Part shown: piece after piece, positions 32,099 through 41,211 of the stretch
How the letters are laid out: each line of letters starts with the position of its first letter
Numbering within the stretch: the stretch's first letter is position 1
NCBI GenBank assembly: GCA_017507805.1
Contig: JAFWAC010000025.1
Location: 79,052 to 143,051 of the forward strand
Source of the DNA: Clostridia bacterium
GTDB lineage: Bacteria > Bacillota > Clostridia > Oscillospirales > Acutalibacteraceae
Length of the DNA: 64,000 nucleotides
Direction of reading: 5' to 3'
Made by a program: the position numbers and the translations under genes
The notes under the pieces: model-generated
The model's database searches: none
What the model saw: only the letters and a program-made list of their open reading frames with translations
What the model was told of the DNA's origin: nothing

Positions 32099-33019
32099 TT
32101 GTTTTTTGTAATTGTTTTGTTTGTTTTAATTTTAATATTTGCCGCAGTGCTGATGTATTTTTTCAATCTGGCTTTTATCGGACATAATATCGGTGATTTG
32201 GATGATATAAATTCTCCGCTTAATAAGCCACTGTGGAAATATAAGGATATAATTGGTCCATGCATCGAGCAATTAAATAAGACGAGCTATGAACGCGTTT
32301 ATACCCAAAGCTTTGACCGATTGCGTCTTTCGGCCAGATATTTTGATAACTCCTGCAAAAAAACAATAATTCTTTTTCACGGTTACCGTGCTTCTGCCGC
32401 AAGAGATTATGCCTGTGCTTTAAAGGAATATTTTGATTTGGGATTTAATGTTTTGCTTGTTGACCAGAGAAGTCACGGCGAGAGCGAGGGCAGACTTATA
32501 ACCTTCGGGGTGAAGGAAAGCCGTGATGTACTTTCGTGGATAAATTTTGCTACAGAAAATTTAGGTGCTGAAAAAATCGTTTTGGGCGGAATTTCCATGG
32601 GTGCGACTACTGTTTTGTTAAGCTGTGCACACGGGTTACCTGATTGCGTTGTTGGCATAACTGCTGACAGCGGATATTCTTCGCCCGAGGAAATTATAAA
32701 GCTTGTAGCCAAAAAGTTTATGAAGCTTAATGCATCGTTTTTTATACCGTTTCTCAATCTCCTTTGCAGACTTTTTGGGAATTTTTCTATTTACAATGCA
32801 AATGTTCTTGATGCAATAAAAAATACTGATATTCCTATTTTGTTTATTCACGGTAAAAATGACGGCTTGGTGCCTTATGAAATGTCTGTAACGGCATATA
32901 ACAGTATAAACGAGAGAGGCCGTATAGTTCTTGTGGACGGTGCAGACCACGGCTTGTCATATCTTATAGATAAAAATAAGGTTTCAGGTGAGATGAAAAG
33001 CTTTTTAAGTAATCTTTAA
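32099..33019 (+). CDS. Membrane-anchored alpha/beta hydrolase
   Basis: This 306-residue protein has an N-terminal membrane anchor (about residues 1-22) and an alpha/beta-hydrolase core. It shows the oxyanion motif ILFHGYRASAARDY (about 90-103), nucleophile elbow GGISMGATT (about 161-169), acid LFIHGKNDGLVPYE (about 249-262) and catalytic His DGADHGLSY (about 280-288). The start is TTG at 32099 behind AAGGTGAT; the nearby ATG at 32094 is out of frame. Substrate is unknown, and an esterase/acylhydrolase of the BAAT/bem46-like group is plausible. Confidence 0.85.
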   Translation: MFFVIVLFVLILIFAAVLMYFFNLAFIGHNIGDLDDINSPLNKPLWKYKDIIGPCIEQLNKTSYERVYTQSFDRLRLSARYFDNSCKKTIILFHGYRASAARDYACALKEYFDLGFNVLLVDQRSHGESEGRLITFGVKESRDVLSWINFATENLGAEKIVLGGISMGATTVLLSCAHGLPDCVVGITADSGYSSPEEIIKLVAKKFMKLNASFFIPFLNLLCRLFGNFSIYNANVLDAIKNTDIPILFIHGKNDGLVPYEMSVTAYNSINERGRIVLVDGADHGLSYLIDKNKVSGEMKSFLSNL

Positions 33020-33063
33020 GCTGTTTTTTTTAAAAAAATTAATATTTATAATATAAATCCTTA

Positions 33064-33092
33064 TTGACTTTTTATGTCTTTGATAATACAAT
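33064..33092 (+). promoter_or_regulatory. Promoter of the lipoprotein gene
   Basis: TTGACT (33064-33069), 17 bases, TACAAT (33087-33092); start codon 26 bases later with GGAAAGGAAG. Confidence 0.7.
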
Positions 33093-33117
33093 TAATTATG
33101 GAAAGGAAGTGACTGTT

Positions 33118-33867
33118 ATGCAAAATATTAAAAGGATAATTTGTGCTTTGATTTCTTTGTGCTTGCTGTTAAGCTTTGCCGCCTGCAGTGAGGTTGATAA
33201 TTCTTACGGTGTTTCTTCCGAAAAGGAAATCTCAACCGCAGATACAGCAAAGGCAGAGGATGATGCTGATGTTGGAGAAACCCCGATTATGTCTTCTGAC
33301 AGGGTAATGTCAAAATATTTTGATATCAGTCTTTTTGACGAGGAAAACTATGCCGATATTTATCTTGGCAAAAAGTTTAAAATAGATGCTCGTTTTATGG
33401 ATGGTGACCTCGAGGTTCCCAACAAGCTTAGTGAGCTTGCAGAAAGCGGTTGGACACTTGCAGAGGGTAATATTTATGACAAAAACGCCTTGGTTTTTGC
33501 CTATGAGACGGTTGACGCACTTTTTGTCAATGAGAACGGTGTTACTATTGCGGCACAGCTTTACAATTCCTCCCGTTCAACCGTAAAGCTTTCGGAGTGT
33601 TATGTTGTTAAGTTCCGCCTTGAAAACGATTTTTATACCAATTCTGAGGATTATAAGCAATTCAATATTAACGGAATTACAAATACCATGGCTTTGACAG
33701 ATATTATCAATACACTCGGAACACCCTCGCATTTTTATAAAGTATCTGATACCTGTTATTATCTCGATTATTTCATCACAAAAAAGGATAGGCGCAATGG
33801 AATAACGGTATATATCAACCCGGTTGAAGATATGATTATGGCAATCGAATTTTCTTATTATAAATAA
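33118..33867 (+). CDS. Hypothetical lipoprotein
   Basis: This 249-residue exported lipoprotein has a basic start MQNIKR, a hydrophobic run and the lipobox LSFAAC with Cys at about residue 22. An acidic Ser/Thr/Asp-rich linker follows, then a globular domain of about 170 residues (IYLGKKFKIDARFMD to the C-terminal VYINPVEDMIMAIEFSYYK). Similar two-part lipoproteins are common in gut Clostridia; no function is known. ATG 33118 was chosen for its strong ribosome site. Confidence 0.8.
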   Translation: MQNIKRIICALISLCLLLSFAACSEVDNSYGVSSEKEISTADTAKAEDDADVGETPIMSSDRVMSKYFDISLFDEENYADIYLGKKFKIDARFMDGDLEVPNKLSELAESGWTLAEGNIYDKNALVFAYETVDALFVNENGVTIAAQLYNSSRSTVKLSECYVVKFRLENDFYTNSEDYKQFNINGITNTMALTDIINTLGTPSHFYKVSDTCYYLDYFITKKDRRNGITVYINPVEDMIMAIEFSYYK

Positions 33868-33873
33868 AACAAT

Positions 33874-33893
33874 CGGCTGTCCTTTAGGGACAG
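33874..33893 (+). terminator. Hairpin after lipoprotein gene
   Basis: GGCTGTCC and GGACAGCC pair around a short loop; the downstream T-tract is weak, so termination may be partial and extend into the DUF1015 gene. Confidence 0.5.
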
Positions 33894-33923
33894 CCAATTT
33901 GATTGAAGGGGAGTACATATAAG

Positions 33924-35120
33924 ATGAAAGAAAAGAAGTATTTTTATCCTGCAGACATACTTTTACCAAAAAATAATTTTGAAAGGTGGGCGGTTATTGC
34001 TTGCGACCAATATACCTCGGAGCCGGCTTATTGGCAGAAAACCGAGGAAATTGTAGGGGAAAATCCGTCTGCACTTAAGATTATTTTACCGGAGGTTTAT
34101 CTCGAGAAGAATAATTCTGCAAGGATTGAAGCCATAAACGCAGAAATGAACGAATATCTTAATTCTGATGTGTTTGAGTGTGTTTCCAATACAATGGTTT
34201 ATGTTGAAAGGACCTTAAAGGACGGCAGAGTGCGCAAGGGACTTGTCGGCTTAATTGATTTGGAGGATTACAGCTATCAAAAGGGTGCCGATACTCCAAT
34301 TCGAGCCACCGAGGAAACTGTTGAAAGCAGAATACCCCCAAGGGTTGAAATCAGACGCAATGCCACACTTGAAATTCCCCATATAATGCTTTTAATAAAC
34401 GATTTTGATAATTCGGTTATTGAGCCTTTGAAGGATAAAACTGCTTCCTTTGAAAAGCTTTATGATTTTTCGCTTATGCAAAACGGCGGTCGCATAAAGG
34501 GTTATGCTTTGGATCAAAAAGAGATTGCTAATGTTCAAGGCTTATTTTCTGATTTGATGGACAAAAGCTCTGACGGATTGCTTTTTGCAATGGGTGACGG
34601 CAATCATTCGCTTGCCACCGCTAAAGAATGTTATAACCTGGGCATAGGTCCCCGTTATGCTTTGGTTGAGGTTGTGAATATTCACGACAGCTCTCTCGAA
34701 TTTGAGCCTATCTACCGTGTCCTTTTCGGTGTAGACCCTGAAAAGGTAATAGCAGATATTTTGGACGCTTTCGGCGGTCAGTATGACGGCGATGATAAAC
34801 AGGAATTTATATGTGTTTACGGGGAAAAAGAAATCACTTTATCCTTAAAACCCACTGCAGAGCTTTGTGTGGCAACCTTGCAGACCTTCCTTGACGGTTA
34901 TATAAAAGAAAATCCCGAGATAGAAATTGATTATATACATGGAGTAAGCTCTGTGAGGGAGCTTTCTAAAAAAGAGAATACATTAGGGTTTATTTTTAAA
35001 GGTATGGAAAAATCAGAGCTGTTTGCCGCAGTTTCGGCTGACGGTTCACTACCTCGAAAGACCTTCTCGATGGGCTGTGCCGATGACAAGCGTTTCTATT
35101 TGGAAGCGAGGAAATTATAA
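33924..35120 (+). CDS. DUF1015 family protein
   Basis: The 398-residue cytoplasmic protein matches the DUF1015 family: FYPADILLPKNNFERWAVIACDQY at the N-terminus, IPHIMLLINDFDNSVIEPL (about residues 148-166) and a signature GDGNHSLATAKECY (about 228-241), which in other members reads DGHHRYETA. The biochemical role is not established. ATG 33924 is preceded by GAAGGGGAG at about 10 bases. The stop lies directly before a terminator that is shared with, and partly encodes, the convergent AraC gene's tail. Confidence 0.82.
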   Translation: MKEKKYFYPADILLPKNNFERWAVIACDQYTSEPAYWQKTEEIVGENPSALKIILPEVYLEKNNSARIEAINAEMNEYLNSDVFECVSNTMVYVERTLKDGRVRKGLVGLIDLEDYSYQKGADTPIRATEETVESRIPPRVEIRRNATLEIPHIMLLINDFDNSVIEPLKDKTASFEKLYDFSLMQNGGRIKGYALDQKEIANVQGLFSDLMDKSSDGLLFAMGDGNHSLATAKECYNLGIGPRYALVEVVNIHDSSLEFEPIYRVLFGVDPEKVIADILDAFGGQYDGDDKQEFICVYGEKEITLSLKPTAELCVATLQTFLDGYIKENPEIEIDYIHGVSSVRELSKKENTLGFIFKGMEKSELFAAVSADGSLPRKTFSMGCADDKRFYLEARKL

Positions 35121-35161
35121 AAAAATCTGCTTCAACCGAGTGCGGTTGAAGCAGATTTTTT
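35121..35161. terminator. Bidirectional terminator overlapping the convergent araC-type gene
   Basis: AAAAATCTGCTTCAACC (35121-35137) pairs exactly with GGTTGAAGCAGATTTTT (35144-35160), a 17-bp stem. Its right part is also the last nine or so codons of the leftward AraC gene (stop 35132-35134). Confidence 0.88.
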
Positions 35162-35896
35162 ATACTTGTTATATGCTTCGTAAAAAAAGGACATATTATT
35201 GAAGCCAACTAAAAATGCGGCTTCCGTTACTGTGAATTCGCCGCTGTTCAGCATTTTGCTGACCTCTGCGCAACGGAGAATATTTCTGTATTCAATGGGT
35301 GAAACACCCTTATACTCTTTAAATACTTTCCTGAAATTTGATTCACTCATATCGCACATATCAGCATAATAGCATATTTTCCGGTTTTCAAAATACTTGT
35401 TTGTTATTTCGTTGATAGCCGGTAAAATTTTTTTGTATTTTGAGGAGATGTTGAGACCTTCGTTTTGTATACAGTAAAAAATCTCATAAATTTTTGATAT
35501 TAAGAAAAGAATATGATTAGCATTATAGCTTGAAATGCTCGAAAAAATCTTGCGGATATCCGGCGATATTTTGTGAAATGGCAGGGAGGAACAAAAAGAA
35601 ACATCGGTTCTTGAAAGGTCAAATATTATTGTTTTGATCTTCGTTTTATTTTTTAAATATTTGGTTTTATACGGAAAAGCTTTTGGAATAAAAAGCAGAG
35701 TTCCTTTTTCCGTTTTTATCCTTTTTTTAGTTTCGTAAAAATAAAATTCAAGTTCACCGTTTTCAACATAAATAAACGAATTAAGCTCCTTGCCGTTTTT
35801 GTATTCAAAAGTGAAATTTTCATCTCGCATCACGCTGACAAAGCCCACCTTGTTGACAGAAAACTCTGAATTTCCACCAAAACGAATATCCTCCAT
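35132..35896 (-). CDS. AraC-family regulator of the hexuronate operon
   Basis: The 254-residue protein has an N-terminal cupin-like domain (FIYVENGELEFYFYE near residue 41) and a C-terminal AraC double helix-turn-helix (about 150-250). The latter carries DMCDMSESNFRKVFKEYKGVSPIEYRN and FTVTEAAFLVGFNNMSFFYEAYNKY. ATG 35896 was chosen because GGAGG lies six bases upstream; a TTG at 35908 overlaps that site. It is divergent from uxaC and probably senses a uronate. The C-terminal codons are part of a terminator hairpin. Confidence 0.9.
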   Translation of the reverse strand: MEDIRFGGNSEFSVNKVGFVSVMRDENFTFEYKNGKELNSFIYVENGELEFYFYETKKRIKTEKGTLLFIPKAFPYKTKYLKNKTKIKTIIFDLSRTDVSFCSSLPFHKISPDIRKIFSSISSYNANHILFLISKIYEIFYCIQNEGLNISSKYKKILPAINEITNKYFENRKICYYADMCDMSESNFRKVFKEYKGVSPIEYRNILRCAEVSKMLNSGEFTVTEAAFLVGFNNMSFFYEAYNKYKKSASTALG

Positions 35897-36020
35897 AATT
35901 TCCTCCAAATTAAGCGAATACCATACATTATTACGGTATTGCGCCTACTTTTTGATTGATTATTATTGTATACTAAATATGCTTCAATGTCAATGAATTG
36001 TTTGTGGGGAGTATATGTAT
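35897..36020. promoter_or_regulatory. Divergent control region of the hexuronate operon
   Basis: This AT-rich gap of 124 bases holds a short inverted repeat AATACC (35917-35922)/GGTATT (35935-35940) near the AraC start, and TTGATT...TATACT-like sequences near 35955-35975 that could serve uxaC. Operator identity is a guess. Confidence 0.4.
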
Positions 36021-37391
36021 ATGATTGATAAAGTTTTTTTATTAAACAGTTCTACAGCAAAAAAATTGTACCGTTTTGCGAAAAATCTGCCTATAATTGA
36101 TTATCACAATCATTTGTCATTAAACGAAATTAAAACCAATAAGCGATTTACCGATGTTTATGAGCTTTGGGTAGAAGCTGATCCGTATAAGCACCGCGCT
36201 ATGCGTATGTGCGGGGTAAGCGAACGGTATATAACCGGCGATGCCTCACATGAGGAGAAATTTGTGAAATGGTGCGAGGTTATACCCTTGCTGATCGGTA
36301 ACCCTTTATATTTCTGGTCGTTGATGGAGCTTAAAACGATTTTCGGTGTATCACAGCTTCCGGACAGAGAAAATGCATTGGATATATATCGGTTATGTAA
36401 TAAATATCTTGCAGATAACATAATTACTGTGAATAAAATGCTTGATGATTTTAATGTGGAGCTTGCGTGTCCTTGTGTGTCAATAACTGATGATATTTCA
36501 TTTCTTGAAAATAGTTCGCGTTTTTCTCCATCGCTTCGTGCTGATGATATGTTAAATCCAACAAAGGATTTTATAAAAAAACTCGAAAAATGCTCTCAGA
36601 CATCTATTAAAGATCTCAAAGCCTTTAAATGTGCTATTAGCAAAAGATTGGATTATTTTCAAGAGCATGGTTGCGTTTTTGCAGACCACGCAATAGATAA
36701 CGGTTTCAGGTTTTTTGATGATGACGGACTCAATGACCAAAGGTTTGTTTCTCTGATGGAAAATGGACTTGATAAAGAAAACAAAGAAAAATTTTCCATA
36801 CATATATTGCTTTATCTCGGGCAAGAGTATGCAAAACGCCGTTTTGTCATGCAATTACATATAGGCGCAGAGCGTTATACAAGCACAAGCTTAAGAAATA
36901 TGGTAGGACCTGCAGGCGGTTTTGCCGGGATAGGAAACAGTGTTGACATCTGTTCGCTTGTTAAGCTTTTGGATACCTTAGATTTCAGTGAGAACGGCTT
37001 GCCGAAAACCGTTCTTTTTACCTTAAATCCGGCGGATAATGCTTCTATGTCTGTGCTTTCAGGCTCCTTTAGCAAGGATGGCGTAAATGGTCTTATAACA
37101 CAAGGGCCTGCTTGGTGGTGGTGTGACCACAAGACAGGGATTGAGGAAATGCTTGAAGCCACTGCGGCATACAGCGTCCTTTCAAATTTCATCGGTATGA
37201 CAACCGATTCAAGAAGCTTTTTATCCTTTGTGCGCCATGATTATTTCAGGAGGATACTGTGCAATTGGTTGGGTGATAAGGTGAAAAAAAGTGAATTGCC
37301 TTGCTATGAAAAGCAACTTAAAAATTTGATTATGAATTTGTGCTACGGTAATGCAAAAGCGGAAGTGAAAAGCAGGAGGTTGCTGAAATGA
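36021..37391 (+). CDS. uxaC: Glucuronate isomerase UxaC
   Basis: The 456-residue enzyme converts D-glucuronate to D-fructuronate and D-galacturonate to D-tagaturonate. UxaC-type blocks are LPIIDYHNHLSLNEI (about residues 22-36, with metal-binding His), DVYELWVEADPYKHRAMR (about 43-60), MQLHIGAERYTSTSLRNM (about 277-294) and GPAWWWCDHKTGIEEML (about 364-380). ATG 36021 has better spacing from GGGGAG (36006-36011) than ATG 36015. It overlaps the next gene by four bases (ATGA). Confidence 0.95.
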   Translation: MIDKVFLLNSSTAKKLYRFAKNLPIIDYHNHLSLNEIKTNKRFTDVYELWVEADPYKHRAMRMCGVSERYITGDASHEEKFVKWCEVIPLLIGNPLYFWSLMELKTIFGVSQLPDRENALDIYRLCNKYLADNIITVNKMLDDFNVELACPCVSITDDISFLENSSRFSPSLRADDMLNPTKDFIKKLEKCSQTSIKDLKAFKCAISKRLDYFQEHGCVFADHAIDNGFRFFDDDGLNDQRFVSLMENGLDKENKEKFSIHILLYLGQEYAKRRFVMQLHIGAERYTSTSLRNMVGPAGGFAGIGNSVDICSLVKLLDTLDFSENGLPKTVLFTLNPADNASMSVLSGSFSKDGVNGLITQGPAWWWCDHKTGIEEMLEATAAYSVLSNFIGMTTDSRSFLSFVRHDYFRRILCNWLGDKVKKSELPCYEKQLKNLIMNLCYGNAKAEVKSRRLLK

Positions 37392-39367
37392 TTTTATTTG
37401 ATAAAAGTAACTGTGTAGATATATGCTTAAAAAATACAAACAAGTATGTTGCGTTAGCGGTAGCGGACATGCAAAGAGATTTTCAAAGGAGAAGTTTAAG
37501 CTGTTTAAAACCGCAAATTATCAAGGAGGAAAGTAACTGTTGCATTGTAATAGAAAGGAATAAAACCGACTGTTGTGACCCAATTGCCGATGAAGGCTTT
37601 GTTATCAGAAGCAAGGGTAGCAAAATTGTGATTACCGCTGACGGTTATCTCGGAACAATGTGGGGAATTTATACCTTCTGTGAACAATATTTGGGTATTG
37701 ATCCTTGCTATTTATTCAATGATTTTGAAACGGAAAAGGTTGAGGCTTTAGAGGTCGGGGAAATATACATAAAGGAAAACCCAAAGAGCTTTCAATTCAG
37801 GGGAATATTTATCAATGATGAGGATTTGCTGACAGGCTGGAAAAACGGCGGCGGAATTAGATATGTTGATTTTCCTTGGTATTATCTTACCGTTGAGGAA
37901 AATGTAATGAATATGGTTGTTGAAACTGTCCTTCGTTTAAAGCTGAACCTTGTAATTCCTGCTTCCTTGCTTGATATTGACAATCCCCCCGAGAGGCTTT
38001 TGGCAGATTGTGTTGCCAAAAGGGGAATATATCTTTCTCAGCATCATATAGAACCTCTTGGATTATCTTCCTTTACATTTGCAAATTATTGCAGAAAATA
38101 TAACAAAACAGGTGAATTTTCATACATAAAAAATCCTGAAGTAATTGAGAAAGCCTGGGAATTTTATGCAGGAAAATGGGCTGAGTATGATAATGTCGTA
38201 TGGCAAATAGGACTTCGCGGCAACGGTGACAGACCTGTGTGGCAGGAAGCCCGTCCAACCGAAGCAGAGCTTGAAAGATACGGTAGTTTTATAAGTAAAG
38301 CATATGCTAAGCAAAAAGAGATTGTTGTGAAAGCAACCGGAGGCAAAGCTAAATATTTTACCTCTACTTTATGGATGGAGGGATCGGAATTAACCGAAAA
38401 GGGATTTTTGAAATTCCCTGAAAACACAATAGTTGTTTTCGCGGACGCAGGTTTGAATCAAATGTACGGTAACGAGTATTATACCGTACCGAGAAACAAA
38501 ACAGGTAAATACGGTATATATTACCATCTCCAGTTTTTTACAAGTGGTCCGCACCTTGCTCCACAAACCGGTATTGATAAGCTTTACTATAATATGAAGC
38601 TTGCATACGAAAACGGCGATAACGCGTATTGCATTTTAAATTCCTCAAATATAAGGGAGTTTGTCTTTGAGCTTAAGGCATACTCTGAAATGCAGTGGGA
38701 TATTAACAGCTTTTCAAAACATAGTTATTTGGACGCTTATTGTGATAGGTTCGGTTTTTTTGCAGAAGAAATTAAAATGCTTATAACACAATATTATAAC
38801 CGCTTGCCTTGGCTTGATGAAAAATATCTTTCTGAACACTGTCAAAACCAACTCTTTAATTTCTATGAGGGAAATGATTTGAAGGATGCTAAAAATTATA
38901 TCTTGAAGGAAGGGGACATTTTAGAACACGGGCAGAAAATTATTAATTGTTTTCATAAAAAGCTCAGTTGGGGTATATGCGAGAAATATTATGAGGTGCT
39001 TAAGCTCACAATACCGCAATATCAAGACCTGTGTCGGAATTTTGAAGCTCTTGCGGAAAAATTGCCGGAGCCGTTAAAGAAAAATATTCAGGTTAAATGG
39101 TTATTGTTTGCAAAAACCTTGCTTTATATTTACGAATGGTACGTTGCGCTTTTCGAGGCTAAAAAGTATTGCGATTTGTATCAAAGTGAGGAAATGAAAA
39201 AAACTCTGAACAACGCTTGTGAAAGCCTTGAAAAATACCTTAATTACCGTAAATGTGCGGAGTACGGTATTTTCGAAAATTGGTACAGAGGCGATTTGAA
39301 AATGAATATAAAACAAATACTTTATGATACAAGGCGCCTTTTAGGACAAACACCAAACTATGATTAA
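37388..39367 (+). CDS. GH115-like alpha-glucuronidase
   Basis: This 659-residue protein resembles glycoside hydrolase family 115, which removes (4-O-methyl)glucuronic acid side chains from xylan. Family-like parts are GFVIRSKGSKIVITADGYLGTMWGIYTFCE (a GH115-type N-terminal region, about residues 70-99), SFQFRGIFINDEDLLTGWKNGG (about 131-152), NVVWQIGLRGNGDRPVW (about 260-276) and YYHLQFFTSGPHLAPQTG (about 378-395). No signal peptide is present, so it should act on imported oligosaccharides. GH115 enzymes are often 800-1000 residues, so this is a short form lacking the C-terminal region. It is translationally coupled to uxaC. Confidence 0.78.
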   Translation: MILFDKSNCVDICLKNTNKYVALAVADMQRDFQRRSLSCLKPQIIKEESNCCIVIERNKTDCCDPIADEGFVIRSKGSKIVITADGYLGTMWGIYTFCEQYLGIDPCYLFNDFETEKVEALEVGEIYIKENPKSFQFRGIFINDEDLLTGWKNGGGIRYVDFPWYYLTVEENVMNMVVETVLRLKLNLVIPASLLDIDNPPERLLADCVAKRGIYLSQHHIEPLGLSSFTFANYCRKYNKTGEFSYIKNPEVIEKAWEFYAGKWAEYDNVVWQIGLRGNGDRPVWQEARPTEAELERYGSFISKAYAKQKEIVVKATGGKAKYFTSTLWMEGSELTEKGFLKFPENTIVVFADAGLNQMYGNEYYTVPRNKTGKYGIYYHLQFFTSGPHLAPQTGIDKLYYNMKLAYENGDNAYCILNSSNIREFVFELKAYSEMQWDINSFSKHSYLDAYCDRFGFFAEEIKMLITQYYNRLPWLDEKYLSEHCQNQLFNFYEGNDLKDAKNYILKEGDILEHGQKIINCFHKKLSWGICEKYYEVLKLTIPQYQDLCRNFEALAEKLPEPLKKNIQVKWLLFAKTLLYIYEWYVALFEAKKYCDLYQSEEMKKTLNNACESLEKYLNYRKCAEYGIFENWYRGDLKMNIKQILYDTRRLLGQTPNYD

Positions 39368-39399
39368 TTGTATTTAATTTTAAGAAGGGAGAAATTATA

Positions 39400-40239
39400 A
39401 TGTTAAAAGAAAAGGTTGTAGTAATAACAGGGGCGGCAGGGGTTATTTGCTCCGAAATTGCACGGGATTTTGCATCGCGCGGGGCCTTTGTTGTGCTTGT
39501 TGATTTACTTGTTGAAAACGCAGAGAAGCTTGCAGACAAAATCAGAACTGAGGGTGGGAAATGCAAATGCTATGCCTGCGATGTTACTGACAAGACCGCT
39601 GTTGATAAGCTTGCTGACGAGGTGATTGCCAACCACGGCAGGTGCGATATTCTTATTAACGGTGCAGGCGGTAACAGTGCAAAAGCACAACCGAAGATTA
39701 TAAAATTCGATCCGCGTGAGCTTGAGGATGATCGCCCCGAGGATATAGTCGGCATTTATAATGTGGATATGGAGGCTTTTGAGGGAGTTTTAAGGCTGAA
39801 TACAATGGGCACGGTTTATCCGTTACTTGCTTTCGCCAAATATATGGTTAAGCAGGGGGGAGGAAATATTGTTAATTTTGCTTCCATGAATACATATTGT
39901 CCTCTCACAAGAAACTTTGCTTATGCCATGGCTAAGGCGGCGGTTGCCAATTTCACACAAGCCTTTGCGGCATATTTTGCAGAAAGCGGTATTCGTATAA
40001 ACGCAGTTGCTCCGGGATTTATTCTCAATCCCAGAAGCCGTCTTATTTTGGGTACTGTTGAGGAAGGTCTTACCAAGAGAGGTAAGGATGTTATTGACCA
40101 TACTCCCATGGGTAAATTCGGAACGGCTAATGATATATGTGGTTGTGTCCGTTGGCTTGTTGACGATACTTCGTCCGGCTTTGTAACAGGTATTACCGTT
40201 CCGGTTGATGGTGGCTTCTTAACGCTTAGCGGTGTGTAA
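39400..40239 (+). CDS. uxuB: SDR-type fructuronate reductase (UxuB)
   Basis: The 279-residue short-chain dehydrogenase has the NAD(P)-binding TGAAGVICSEIARDFA (about residues 10-25), NGAGG (about 87-91), the catalytic Ser in NFASMNTY and the YxxxK pair AYAMAKAAV (about 174-182). It closely follows the Bacillus-type UxuB/YjmF layout, including a long insertion after NGAGGN. It should reduce D-fructuronate to D-mannonate. It lies between the GH115 gene and uxuA, fitting the pathway order. Confidence 0.85.
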   Translation: MLKEKVVVITGAAGVICSEIARDFASRGAFVVLVDLLVENAEKLADKIRTEGGKCKCYACDVTDKTAVDKLADEVIANHGRCDILINGAGGNSAKAQPKIIKFDPRELEDDRPEDIVGIYNVDMEAFEGVLRLNTMGTVYPLLAFAKYMVKQGGGNIVNFASMNTYCPLTRNFAYAMAKAAVANFTQAFAAYFAESGIRINAVAPGFILNPRSRLILGTVEEGLTKRGKDVIDHTPMGKFGTANDICGCVRWLVDDTSSGFVTGITVPVDGGFLTLSGV

Positions 40240-40254
40240 TAAGGAGGCGGTACT

Positions 40255-41211
40255 ATGATACTTACTGATTATTTCAGAAGCTATTATGATGCAACATGGG
40301 ACTTTGCTTTACAATCCGGTGTTACGCATGGAGTAATCCGTTTGCCGGAAGACGAGGCTTTTGATTTGACGGATGCATCACATTGGAAAACCGTATATAA
40401 AAAATTTACCGATTTTGGAATAAAGCCTGTTGTGATAGAGCCGATGCCAAACAGCGTTCATGACCATATTAAAAGCGGTGATGCTTTTAGAGATGAAAGC
40501 ATTGAAAAGGTAATTAAGATGTTTCCGATAATGAGAGAAAATGATATTAATATGATATGCTTTAATTGGATGGCTCATATAGGCTGGTATCGCACGGCTT
40601 CAGATTATCCCGAAAGAGGCGGCGCTAAGGTTACAGAATTTAATATGGCGGATTTTAAGCCATCAAAGGCTTGCATCACTGCCGATAAGCTGTGGAATAA
40701 CTATAAATATTTTCTTAATGCAGTAATTCCGGAGGCAGAGAAATATGGCATCAGGCTTGCCTTACATCCCGATGACCCGCCGGTTCCTAAATTGGGAGAG
40801 GTAGAGCGAATAATGGTAAGCAAGGCCAATATTGAAAAGGCGGTTTACGGCATTATAAAGAGTGAAAGCCTTGGATTAACAATGTGTCAGGCGAATTTTT
40901 ATATTATGGGGGAAGACCTCGAAAAGACTATTGCCGATTTTGCTGATAAGATTTATTTTATACATTTCCGCAACACAAAGGGGACACACGAACATTTCCG
41001 CGAAACCTTTCACGATAACGGAGAGCTTGATATGGCGCGATTGATAAAGACATATATCAAAAATGGAATAAATGTTCCGATACGCGTTGACCATGTTCCA
41101 ACCATGGCAGGAGAAAAATCAGTGTTACCGGGATATGATTCAATGGGAAGACTTTTTGCAATAGGATATTTAAAAGGCATTTTAGATGCGGTTCAAGGAG
41201 AAAAAATATGA
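40255..41211 (+). CDS. uxuA: Mannonate dehydratase UxuA
   Basis: The 318-residue TIM-barrel enzyme dehydrates D-mannonate to 2-keto-3-deoxygluconate. UxuA-type motifs are MICFNWMAHIGW (about residues 101-112), RLALHPDDPPVP (about 171-182), LTMCQANFYIMGED (about 207-220), IYFIHFRNTKGT (about 231-242) with FRETFHDNGELDM, and VPIRVDHVPTMAGE near the C-terminus. The length is shorter than the 394 residues of E. coli UxuA, as in other Firmicute forms. It overlaps the next gene by four bases. Confidence 0.93.
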   Translation: MILTDYFRSYYDATWDFALQSGVTHGVIRLPEDEAFDLTDASHWKTVYKKFTDFGIKPVVIEPMPNSVHDHIKSGDAFRDESIEKVIKMFPIMRENDINMICFNWMAHIGWYRTASDYPERGGAKVTEFNMADFKPSKACITADKLWNNYKYFLNAVIPEAEKYGIRLALHPDDPPVPKLGEVERIMVSKANIEKAVYGIIKSESLGLTMCQANFYIMGEDLEKTIADFADKIYFIHFRNTKGTHEHFRETFHDNGELDMARLIKTYIKNGINVPIRVDHVPTMAGEKSVLPGYDSMGRLFAIGYLKGILDAVQGEKI

